From positions 1 through 59,508 of the forward strand of contig NZ_JZTW01000022.1 of the NCBI RefSeq assembly GCF_000962805.1: a stretch of DNA of 59,508 bases, read 5' to 3'. This stretch comes from Pseudarthrobacter chlorophenolicus. Lineage in GTDB: Bacteria; Actinomycetota; Actinomycetes; Actinomycetales; Micrococcaceae. Below are positions 25,986 to 33,614 of the stretch, in pieces; positions within the stretch are counted from its first letter, which is position 1, and the number at the start of each line of letters is the position of its first letter. The notes under the pieces were generated by a model, which was given only the letters and a program-made list of their open reading frames with translations, made no database searches and was not told the DNA's origin. The position numbers and the translations under genes were made by a program.

Positions 25986-26696
25986 ATGACAAATTCCCTT
26001 TCCGCCGATCCCGCACGCGTGGGCTCGGGCCTTCGGATCGGCGTCCTGGCGCTCCAAGGCGACTTCCGTGAGCACCTCCGTGCGGCCGCGGAGTCCGGCG
26101 CCGAGGGGGTCAGCGTCCGGCGTCCCCAGGAACTGGAGGGCCTGGATGGGCTCATCATTCCCGGCGGCGAGTCCACGGCAATTGACAAGCTCGCGCGCGC
26201 CTTCGAACTGGCTGAACCGCTGCGTGAGCGCATCGCCGGCGGCTTGCCGGTTTACGGTTCCTGCGCAGGCATGATCCTGCTGGCCTCGGACATTGCAGAT
26301 CCCGCCACTGACCTTTCGGGTGCTCCCCAGCAGACATTCGGCGGGCTGGACATGACCGTGCGCCGCAACGCCTTCGGACGCCAGCGCGAGTCCTTTGAGA
26401 CGGACCTTGACTTCAAGGGCCTGGACTTCAGCGCCACCGACGCGGGCGTGGCCCCGGTCCATGCCGTGTTCATCCGCGGACCGTGGGTGGAGCGTGTAGG
26501 TCCGGGGGTGGAAATCCTGGCCCAGGTGGAACCGGCCGATCCGGAGCATGCGTCCCACACCGCGGAATTGCCCGGGGCCGCTAGAATTGTCGCTGTGCGT
26601 TCCGGCCGGCTGCTGGCCACCTCCTTCCATCCGGAAGTGACCGGGGAGAAACGCGTACATGAACTTTTTATCCGCATGATCAGAGGAGAAGCGTAA
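25986..26696 (+). CDS. pdxT: Pyridoxal 5'-phosphate synthase glutaminase subunit PdxT
   Basis: A 236-residue class-I glutamine amidotransferase. Conserved blocks are IGVLALQGDFREH, LIIPGGEST, YGSCAGMILLA (nucleophile Cys93), VFIRGPWV and SFHPEVTGEKRVH (His-Glu of the triad). It supplies ammonia to PdxS for PLP synthesis. In many genomes pdxT directly follows pdxS; here an M3 peptidase, the CapA-like gene and gatD/murT lie between them. yebC begins 3 bases after its stop, with AGAGGAG inside the pdxT end. Confidence 0.96.
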   Translation: MTNSLSADPARVGSGLRIGVLALQGDFREHLRAAAESGAEGVSVRRPQELEGLDGLIIPGGESTAIDKLARAFELAEPLRERIAGGLPVYGSCAGMILLASDIADPATDLSGAPQQTFGGLDMTVRRNAFGRQRESFETDLDFKGLDFSATDAGVAPVHAVFIRGPWVERVGPGVEILAQVEPADPEHASHTAELPGAARIVAVRSGRLLATSFHPEVTGEKRVHELFIRMIRGEA

Positions 26697-26699
26697 AGC

Positions 26700-27455
26700 A
26701 TGTCAGGCCACTCCAAATGGGCGACGACCAAGCACAAAAAGGCGATCATCGACAGCCGCCGCGCAAAGTCCTTCGCCAAGCTGATCAAGAACATCGAAGT
26801 TGCCGCCCGCATGGGCGGACCGGACCTGGCCGGCAACCCCGGCCTTGAACTGGCGGTCACCAAGGCGAAAAAGACCTCGGTCCCCAACGACAACATCGAC
26901 CGCGCCATCAAGCGCGGCGCCGGGCTTACCGGCGAAGTGGTGGATTACACCGAAATCATGTACGAAGCCCGTGGCCCGCAGGGTTCCGCCCTGCTGATCG
27001 AGTGCCTTACGGACAACAAGAACCGCGCGGCTTCCGAGGTCCGCCTTGCCATCTCCCGCAATGGCGGCACCATCGCCGATCCCGGATCCGTGAGCTACCT
27101 GTTCAACCGCAAGGGCGTGGTGAACCTGCCCAAGAACGGCCTGGGTGAAGATGACGTCCTCATGGCCGTCCTGGACGCCGGCGCCGAAGAGGTCAAGGAC
27201 AACGGCGAATCCTTTGAGATCCACTCCGAGCCGGGTGACCTTCCGGCCATCCGCGAAGCCCTGAAGGACGCCGGCATTGAATACGACACCGATGAGGTGG
27301 AGTTCGTTCCGTCCATGCAGGTGGAGCTGGACGTCGAGGGCGCGCGGAAGTTCATGAAGCTGGCAGATGCCCTCGAAGAGCTCGACGACGTCCAGAACGT
27401 CTACAGCAACGCCGATTTCAGCGACGAAGTCCAGGCCGCCCTGGAATCGGAGTGA
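26700..27455 (+). CDS. yebC: YebC/PmpR family regulator (TACO1-like)
   Basis: A 251-residue protein starting MSGHSKWATTKHKKAIIDSR, the near-invariant opening of the family. Further marks are FAKLIKNIEVAARMGGPD, NIDRAIKRG and NRAASEVRLAISRNGG. Members act on ribosomes stalled at proline-rich sites or as DNA-binding regulators, depending on species. It begins 3 bases after pdxT and precedes ruvC. This yebC-ruvC neighbourhood is widespread in bacteria. Confidence 0.95.
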   Translation: MSGHSKWATTKHKKAIIDSRRAKSFAKLIKNIEVAARMGGPDLAGNPGLELAVTKAKKTSVPNDNIDRAIKRGAGLTGEVVDYTEIMYEARGPQGSALLIECLTDNKNRAASEVRLAISRNGGTIADPGSVSYLFNRKGVVNLPKNGLGEDDVLMAVLDAGAEEVKDNGESFEIHSEPGDLPAIREALKDAGIEYDTDEVEFVPSMQVELDVEGARKFMKLADALEELDDVQNVYSNADFSDEVQAALESE

Positions 27456-27523
27456 CCGGCGGCCTTGCCAGCTGACCTGCGCCCGCTCCCGCAGCACCGC
27501 CCGTCGCGCCATAGTCCGTCCCC

Positions 27524-28102
27524 ATGACGCTCCGTGTCCTGGGCGTGGACCCCGGCCTGACGCGCTGCGGCATTGGCGTGGTGGACGTTGAACGGAACCG
27601 CCGGGCCACCATGGTGGCCGTCGGCGTCGTTGGAACCTCGCCTGACGAATCCCTGGACCAGCGGCTGCTCGTCATCGCCACAGCCATCGACGAATGGCTG
27701 GACCGCTACGAGCCCCAGGTGCTCGCCGTCGAACGCGTCTTCTCGCAACTGAATGTCAGCACCGTGATGGGCGTGGCGCAGGCGTCCGGAGTGGTGATTG
27801 CCGCAGCAGCGCGCCGGGGGATCCCGGTGGCGCTCCACACGCCGTCGGAGGTCAAGGCCGCTGTAACGGGCAGCGGCTCGTCGAACAAGGACGCTGTGAC
27901 CAAACTGGTCACCAAGATCCTCCGCCTCGACGCGCCGCCCCGTCCGGCCGACGCCGCGGACGCCCTTGCATTGGCCATCACGCACGCCTGGCGCGCCGGG
28001 AGCGGGGCCGCTGTTGCCACGACCGGTCCGGGCAGTTCGTCGCTCACGCCGGCCCAGCGGGCGTGGGCCGAGGCCGAGGCGAAGGCGCGCCGCGCACGCT
28101 GA
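27524..28102 (+). CDS. ruvC: Holliday junction resolvase RuvC
   Basis: A 192-residue RNase H-fold nuclease. LRVLGVDPGLTRCGIGVVD carries the first catalytic Asp, VLAVERVFSQLN the Glu, and a C-terminal DAADALALAITHAW the last acidic residues. It resolves Holliday junctions with RuvAB, which are encoded next. The C-terminus is extended by about 25 Ala/Arg-rich residues. The gap to yebC is 68 bases with nothing distinct in it. Confidence 0.96.
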   Translation: MTLRVLGVDPGLTRCGIGVVDVERNRRATMVAVGVVGTSPDESLDQRLLVIATAIDEWLDRYEPQVLAVERVFSQLNVSTVMGVAQASGVVIAAAARRGIPVALHTPSEVKAAVTGSGSSNKDAVTKLVTKILRLDAPPRPADAADALALAITHAWRAGSGAAVATTGPGSSSLTPAQRAWAEAEAKARRAR

Positions 28103-28125
28103 ATGTCCCTGCAGCTTGCTAGGGT

Positions 28126-28141
28126 ATTCGTAGATATGTTC
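28126..28141. promoter_or_regulatory. Weak LexA-like site between ruvC and ruvA
   Basis: TCGTAG-ATAT-GTTCGG shares 9 of 12 defined positions with the actinobacterial SOS box. It lies about 60 bases before the ruvA TTG. It is degenerate in the left half, so binding is doubtful, but the position would give separate SOS control of ruvAB. Confidence 0.3.
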
Positions 28142-28202
28142 GGATAACCGGGCTCCGCCTCTTGCCAGGCGGCGGGCCGGCAGCACAAGCAGGAGCCAGG
28201 CC

Positions 28203-28844
28203 TTGATCAGTTTCCTCCGCGGAACCGTAGCGCACGTAGGCCTGTCCACGGCCGTCATCGACTTGAACGGTGCGGGCATGAGCGTCTACGCCACCCCGCT
28301 GACGCTCAGCAGGCTCCACGTGGGCGAAGAGGGGAAGGTGTTCACCTCCCTGATCGTCCGCGAAGATTCGATGACGCTGTTTGGTTTTGCGGACGACGAC
28401 GAACGGGAAGTTTTCGAGGTCCTGCTCAGTGTGAGCGGGGTAGGTCCGCGCCTCGCCCTGGCCGTTTTGGCGGTCCACGAACCGGAAGCGATCCGCGTTG
28501 CAGCCCATACGGGCGACAACAAGACTTTCACCAAGGTCCCTGGAATCGGACCGAAGGTGGCCGGACGGATCGTCCTTGAGTTGGCCGGCAAGCTCGTTCC
28601 GCACGGAACGGCGCCTGCTGCCGCCACCACGGCGGCGGAGGCCAGCTGGAAACCGCAGGTGGTTGCCGCCATGACCAGTTTGGGCTGGTCGGAAAAGGAT
28701 GCATCGGCGAGCATCGACAAAGCACTGGCGGACGAGCCCGAAGTTTCGTTCCGCGGCAACGTCCCGGAAATCCTCCGGACCACCCTCCGCTGGCTCGGCC
28801 AGGACGGCGCCCGGGCGGGCAACCGGGTAGGCAGCCGTGGCTGA
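28203..28844 (+). CDS. ruvA: Holliday junction branch migration protein RuvA
   Basis: A 213-residue protein that begins at a TTG (ISFLRGTVAHVG) with AGGAG about 8 bases upstream. The OB-fold is followed by two helix-hairpin-helix motifs (LLSVSGVGPRLALAVLA and KVPGIGPKVAGRIVLEL), an Ala-rich linker and the C-terminal RuvB-contact domain (AAMTSLGWSEKDA). It binds the four-way junction and loads RuvB. Its stop overlaps the ruvB GTG by 8 bases. Confidence 0.96.
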   Translation: MISFLRGTVAHVGLSTAVIDLNGAGMSVYATPLTLSRLHVGEEGKVFTSLIVREDSMTLFGFADDDEREVFEVLLSVSGVGPRLALAVLAVHEPEAIRVAAHTGDNKTFTKVPGIGPKVAGRIVLELAGKLVPHGTAPAAATTAAEASWKPQVVAAMTSLGWSEKDASASIDKALADEPEVSFRGNVPEILRTTLRWLGQDGARAGNRVGSRG

Positions 28845-29922
28845 ACCGTCACTGGTGGCAGCGGGGGAGGAGCCCGAGGAACGCGCCATTGAAGCTGCCC
28901 TCCGCCCCAAGAACCTGGACGACTTCGTCGGCCAGCACCGCGTCCGGAAACAGCTGTCCCTGGTCCTCAAAGCCTCACGCATGCGCGGCCGCAGCGCCGA
29001 CCATGTGCTGTTTTCGGGTCCGCCGGGCCTGGGCAAGACCACCCTTGCCATGATCGTGGCTGCGGAAATGAACGCACCGCTGCGCATCAGCAGCGGTCCT
29101 GCCATCCAGCATGCCGGAGACCTCGCCGCCATCCTGTCCTCGCTGTCCGAGGGCGAAGTCCTCTTCCTTGACGAAATCCACCGCATGTCCAGGCCGGCCG
29201 AAGAAATGCTCTACATGGCCATGGAGGATTTCCGCGTGGACATCGTGGTGGGCAAGGGCGCGGGTGCCACCGCCATCCCGTTGGAACTGCCGCCCTTCAC
29301 GCTGGTGGGGGCCACCACCAGGGCCGGGCTGCTTCCCGGTCCATTGCGGGACCGCTTCGGTTTCACCGGCCACTTGGAGTTCTACTCCGTTCCGGAACTC
29401 GAACTTGTCCTGCGGCGCTCTGCCGGCCTGCTGGACTTGAAGGTCAACTCCGCGGGCTTCAGTGAGATCGCGGGCCGGTCCCGGGGCACGCCCCGCATCG
29501 CCAACCGGCTGCTGCGCCGAGTGCGCGACTGGGCGCTGGTACACGGCGTTGACCAGATCGATGCCAGGTCCGCATCGGCGGCGCTGGACATGTATGAGGT
29601 GGACAAAAAGGGGCTGGACCGGCTGGACCGTTCCGTCCTCGAGGCACTGATCACCAAGTTCGGCGGGGGGCCTGTAGGGCTCTCTACCCTTGCGATCGCC
29701 GTTGGCGAAGAAACGGAAACCGTGGAGACGGTCGCGGAACCCTTCCTTGTCCGCGAAGGGCTCCTGGGCCGCACCCCGCGTGGCCGCATCGCCATGGCCC
29801 CGGCCTGGACCCACCTGGGCTACGCCATCCCTGCCGGCGTGTTCGGCCAGGAGCAGCTGGACCTTTTTGACCGCGAAACGGGTGCCGAGGTCACAGGGGA
29901 CTGGGCCCCGGAGAGCCAATAA
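28837..29922 (+). CDS. ruvB: Holliday junction helicase RuvB
   Basis: A 361-residue AAA+ motor. LRPKNLDDFVGQ opens the core, the Walker A is SGPPGLGKTTLA, the Walker B is VLFLDEIHR, sensor 1 lies in LVGATTRAG, and the arginine finger is in GPLRDRFGF. The C-terminal winged helix includes FGGGPVGLSTLA. It drives branch migration with RuvA. GTG start inside the end of ruvA. Confidence 0.97.
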   Translation: MAEPSLVAAGEEPEERAIEAALRPKNLDDFVGQHRVRKQLSLVLKASRMRGRSADHVLFSGPPGLGKTTLAMIVAAEMNAPLRISSGPAIQHAGDLAAILSSLSEGEVLFLDEIHRMSRPAEEMLYMAMEDFRVDIVVGKGAGATAIPLELPPFTLVGATTRAGLLPGPLRDRFGFTGHLEFYSVPELELVLRRSAGLLDLKVNSAGFSEIAGRSRGTPRIANRLLRRVRDWALVHGVDQIDARSASAALDMYEVDKKGLDRLDRSVLEALITKFGGGPVGLSTLAIAVGEETETVETVAEPFLVREGLLGRTPRGRIAMAPAWTHLGYAIPAGVFGQEQLDLFDRETGAEVTGDWAPESQ

Positions 29923-30121
29923 CAGGCTCCCTCCAGCTTTTCCCCTTAGACTGGTATGACGCTCGGCACGTTCGGGTCTTTGTTGTGCGCATGGCCTTCC
30001 GGCCGCGCTGCCGGTGCAGGAGGTCCGTCAGGGATCGGCTTCCATGACTGTTCCTCCCGGCGCAGACAAAGTCCGGCGCTGCCGGAAAACCAGCCAGGTA
30101 CCACAAAGGACGGAATTCCCC

Positions 30122-30586
30122 TTGGATCCAATGTCAATTCTCCTGTTCGTCATGCTCGGCGTGTTCATCTTCATGATGTTCCGCCGCAACAAGAAGACGC
30201 AGCAGCAGCAGGCGGAGCTCCAGTCGAAGTTCGGCCCGGGCGTCGATGTCATGACCAGCTTCGGCCTTTTCGGCCGGATCGTGGACATCGACGAGGCTGA
30301 AAACAAGGTCACCCTGGAACTCTCCCCGGGCAACCTGGCCACGGTCCACCGCCAGGCCGTCACCAAGGTGATGGAGCCGGCTGTTGCGCCGGAAGCTGCT
30401 CCCGCCGTGCCGGACGATGCTTCGTCCCTGACCTCTACGGAGGCGGCCGGCACCACTGCTGCGCCGGCCACTGCCGCTGAGACCACTGCTGCGCCCGCCA
30501 CGGCCGCTGAGTCCACTGCGTTCCCGGCCGAAACCCCGGACGAAACCCTGAAGCGCCTCAACGATGAGGGCAAGAAGGACAGCTAG
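30122..30586 (+). CDS. yajC: Preprotein translocase subunit YajC
   Basis: About 154 residues: a single membrane helix (SILLFVMLGVFIFMMF), a basic KKTQQQQ segment, the conserved GPGVDVMTSFGLFGRIVDID domain, and a Thr/Ala/Glu tail built of tandem copies of an ETTAAPATAA unit (30-base repeats at 30451-30480 and 30481-30510). I use the TTG at 30122 because AAAGGA at 30105-30110 is 11 bases away; the ATG at 30131 is an alternative. YajC partners SecDF, which follows. Confidence 0.9.
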   Translation: MDPMSILLFVMLGVFIFMMFRRNKKTQQQQAELQSKFGPGVDVMTSFGLFGRIVDIDEAENKVTLELSPGNLATVHRQAVTKVMEPAVAPEAAPAVPDDASSLTSTEAAGTTAAPATAAETTAAPATAAESTAFPAETPDETLKRLNDEGKKDS

Positions 30587-30622
30587 TCCTTCCGGCACCT
30601 TAACCCCTCTACCGCTGCGGAC

Positions 30623-30652
30623 AACCGCCGGTGCACATGCGCACCGGCGGTT
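30623..30652 (+). terminator. Hairpin between yajC and secD (terminator/attenuator)
   Basis: AACCGCCGGTGC pairs perfectly over 12 bases with GCACCGGCGGTT around a 6-base loop, followed by TTCCTCC. It lies 28 bases before the secD start, so it could lower secDF expression relative to yajC. Confidence 0.7.
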
Positions 30653-30679
30653 CCTCCGTGAATAAGAGAAAGATCGACA

Positions 30680-32437
30680 ATGGCACGAACTGGCCCCAAG
30701 AAGCCCGGCCTCAGGGTCCTGGTCTGGCTGGGCGTAATCATCGCCGCGTTGACCGCCGTCCTGGCCGGCGGTACCGTCGCCGGGCAGGCAAGCTGGTCGC
30801 CCAAGCTGGCACTTGACCTTGAAGGCGGTACCCAGATGATCCTGGCGCCGAAGGTCGAGGGCGGTTCTGACATCAATGAAGAACAGCTGAACCAGGCCGT
30901 GGCGATCATCCGCCAGCGCGTTGACGGTTCCGGCGTGGCCGAAGCCGAAATCAGCACGCAGTCGGGCCGCAACGTGGTGGTTAGCCTCCCGGGCACGCCG
31001 TCCACTGCCACCCGCGACCTCATCCAGGCCTCCGCGGACATGAACTTCCGGCCCGTGCTGTTGAACGGAGCCGGAGCTGCTGTTCCGGAGGAGTCCCGGG
31101 CACCCGAGGATCAGCTGCCCAAGCCGACCGCGGCACCCGCCAACAGCAGCGACATCAACTGGATCACGCCGGAAATCTACCGCGAGTTCGAGGCCCTGGA
31201 CTGCGACAACGCCTCAGCTGAGAAGGCCGAGCGTTCGGATCCGACCAAGCCGCTGGTCACGTGTGAACCCGCGACGGACACCAGCCCTGCCATCAAGTAC
31301 ATCCTTGGACCGGTCGAGGTCAAGGGCAGCAACATCGTCACTTCCTCCTTCCAGCTGCAGCAGGGCGCACAGGGAGCCGTCACCAACGACTGGGCCGTCA
31401 ACATCCAGTTCAATGAGGAAGGCACGGCGAAGTTCAAGGAGGTCACCGAGCGCCTCAACCAGTTCTACGTGGCCGCCGGCGGCGAGTCGGGCAACGACCC
31501 GAAGGCCCAGTTCGCCATCGTCCTCGACGACCAGGTCATTTCCGCTCCACGTTCACTGGCTGTCATCACGGACGGCCGTCCCCAGATCACGGGCGGATTC
31601 ACCGAGCAGACGGCCAAGGCGCTGTCAGACCAACTGCGCTTCGGCGCCCTGCCCATCAGCTTCGAAATCCAAAGCGAACAGCAGATTTCGGCGACCCTTG
31701 GCGGCGAGCAGTTGCGCATGGGCTTGCTGGCCGGCCTCATCGGGCTTCTCCTGGTGGTGGTCTATTCGCTCTTCCAGTACCGGGCACTGGGCTTCGTGAC
31801 CATCGCCTCGCTGGTGGTGGCAGGCGTCCTGACCTACCTGGCCATCGCCATCCTGGGCTGGACGGAAAACTATCGCCTGTCCCTGGCCGGCGTGGCGGGC
31901 ATCATCGTGGCCATCGGCCAGACCGCTGACTCGTTCATCGTCTACTTCGAACGTATCCGCGATGAGCTCCGTGAAGGCCGTGGCCTGGTCTCCGCCGTCG
32001 AGAACGGCTGGAAGCGGGCCAAGCGCACCGTGCTCGCCTCCAAGGCCGTCAATCTGCTCGCGGCGCTGGTCCTCTACTTTGTCGCCGTGGGCAACGTGCG
32101 GGGCTTCGCGTTCACGCTCGGCCTGACCGCCATCGCCGACCTTATCGTGGTCTTCATGTTCACCCACCCCACGTTGCAGCTGTTGGCGCGGACGCGGTTC
32201 TTCGGCGAAGGCCACCGGTTCTCCGGGCTGGACCCCAAGCGCCTCGGCGCCGTACCGCTCTACCGCGGTGCCGGCCGCGTCCGTACCCCTGAAGACCGTC
32301 CCGCCAATGTCCGTGCAAAGAACGCGGGAGCCGCCGCGGAGGCTGAACGCAGGATGACCATTGCCGAACGGCGGCTGGCGGAAAAGCAGGAACAGCTCGC
32401 AGGTTCCTCAAAGACCGCTGCGAAGGAGAACAAGTAA
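30680..32437 (+). CDS. secD: Protein translocase subunit SecD
   Basis: A 585-residue RND-like membrane protein: an N-terminal helix, a large extracytoplasmic domain with KLALDLEGGTQMIL and the second FKEVTERLNQF part, and then five C-terminal helices beginning MGLLAGLIGLLLVVVYSLFQ. The functional VAIGQTADSFIVYFERIRDE loop is present. The C-terminal tail is basic and likely cytosolic. With SecF it uses the proton motive force to aid protein export. Its TAA overlaps the secF ATG (TAATG). Confidence 0.96.
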   Translation: MARTGPKKPGLRVLVWLGVIIAALTAVLAGGTVAGQASWSPKLALDLEGGTQMILAPKVEGGSDINEEQLNQAVAIIRQRVDGSGVAEAEISTQSGRNVVVSLPGTPSTATRDLIQASADMNFRPVLLNGAGAAVPEESRAPEDQLPKPTAAPANSSDINWITPEIYREFEALDCDNASAEKAERSDPTKPLVTCEPATDTSPAIKYILGPVEVKGSNIVTSSFQLQQGAQGAVTNDWAVNIQFNEEGTAKFKEVTERLNQFYVAAGGESGNDPKAQFAIVLDDQVISAPRSLAVITDGRPQITGGFTEQTAKALSDQLRFGALPISFEIQSEQQISATLGGEQLRMGLLAGLIGLLLVVVYSLFQYRALGFVTIASLVVAGVLTYLAIAILGWTENYRLSLAGVAGIIVAIGQTADSFIVYFERIRDELREGRGLVSAVENGWKRAKRTVLASKAVNLLAALVLYFVAVGNVRGFAFTLGLTAIADLIVVFMFTHPTLQLLARTRFFGEGHRFSGLDPKRLGAVPLYRGAGRVRTPEDRPANVRAKNAGAAAEAERRMTIAERRLAEKQEQLAGSSKTAAKENK

Positions 32438-33453
32438 TGTCAGGCTTCGCCAATTTCGGCAATGAGCTCTACACCGGGAAGCGTTCCTACGAATTCGTGG
32501 GATCCAAGAAGATCTGGTTCCTGATCGCGCTGGTGGGCGTGGCGCTGTCCATCATCATCCCGGTGGCCAAGGGCGGGTTCAACCTGGGCATCGAGTTCCG
32601 GGGCGGCTCTGAATTCACGGTCTCGAACGTGAAGACCACGGACGCCACAGTGGGGGAGAAGGCCGTCACGGACGTTGTGGCCGGCAGTGTTCCGCGGGTG
32701 GCCAACGTGGCCGGAACCACCATGCGCATCCAGACGGACAAGCTCACGGACGACGAGACGCTGCGCATCAAGGAGGGCCTGCACACCGCGTACGGTGTCA
32801 CCGAGAACGAAGTGACTTCCACGTTCGTGGGGCCAACCTGGGGCGCTGACGTCACCAAGCAGGCGTTGATCGGCCTGGTGGTGTTCGTGCTGCTCGCCGC
32901 CGTGCTGATGGCCCTGTACTTCCGCACGTGGAAGATGTCCGTCTCGGCCCTCGCCGGCATGCTCGTCACCATGTTCATCACCGCCGGGGTCTACGCCCTG
33001 AGCGACTTTGAGGTGACACCCTCAGCAATCATCGGGTTCCTGACGGTGCTCAGCTACTCCCTTTACGACACAGTGGTGGTCTTCGACAAGATCCGCGAGA
33101 ACACGGCGGAAATTGACTCCTCAACCCGACGCACCTTCGCCGAGGAAGTCAACCTCGCCGTGAACCAGACGCTGGTCCGTTCCATCAACACCATGATGGT
33201 GGCAATCCTCCCGGTGGGGGCCATTCTGTTCATCGGCGCCGGCCTGCTCGGCGCAGGAACCCTGCGCGACCTCTCGCTGGCACTGTTCGTGGGAATCCTG
33301 ATCGGCACGGCGGCCACCATCTTCGTAGCGGCGCCGATGTACGCCTGGCTGCGGCAGAACGAACCGGACCTGGTAAAGCAGGCCCGGCGCGTGGAGCAGC
33401 GCCGCAGCAACACTGCCGAGCGCAGCGCTTCAGCGGAGCCTGCCCAAGCCTGA
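32437..33453 (+). CDS. secF: Protein translocase subunit SecF
   Basis: A 338-residue partner of SecD with six membrane helices. FNLGIEFRGGSEFTV is the SecF counterpart of the SecD domain, and VLSYSLYDTVVVFDKIREN with NQTLVRSINTMM are the signature loops. The coupling overlap with secD ensures equal production. The tail is charged and short. A strong hairpin follows after about 40 bases. Confidence 0.97.
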   Translation: MSGFANFGNELYTGKRSYEFVGSKKIWFLIALVGVALSIIIPVAKGGFNLGIEFRGGSEFTVSNVKTTDATVGEKAVTDVVAGSVPRVANVAGTTMRIQTDKLTDDETLRIKEGLHTAYGVTENEVTSTFVGPTWGADVTKQALIGLVVFVLLAAVLMALYFRTWKMSVSALAGMLVTMFITAGVYALSDFEVTPSAIIGFLTVLSYSLYDTVVVFDKIRENTAEIDSSTRRTFAEEVNLAVNQTLVRSINTMMVAILPVGAILFIGAGLLGAGTLRDLSLALFVGILIGTAATIFVAAPMYAWLRQNEPDLVKQARRVEQRRSNTAERSASAEPAQA

Positions 33454-33490
33454 TAGGCACAATGTGCGCCGGTCCTTCCGGTGCTTTCGG

Positions 33491-33533
33491 CCGCGGGCCG
33501 GGCGGCGTGGAAACCAAGCTGTCCGGCCCGCGG
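33491..33533 (+). terminator. Intrinsic terminator after secF
   Basis: CCGCGGGCCGG pairs perfectly with CCGGCCCGCGG over 11 bases, followed by TCGTTTA. A smaller hairpin (GCGCCGG-TCCTT-CCGGTGC) lies just upstream. It separates secDF from rel. Confidence 0.8.
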
Positions 33534-33614
33534 TCGTTTAAGGGTGCCGGTTATAAATCTCTGCGTTCTGGGGAATAGACTGAGGTAATTAAGACGGTGG
33601 TGAGGGGTGCTTCA

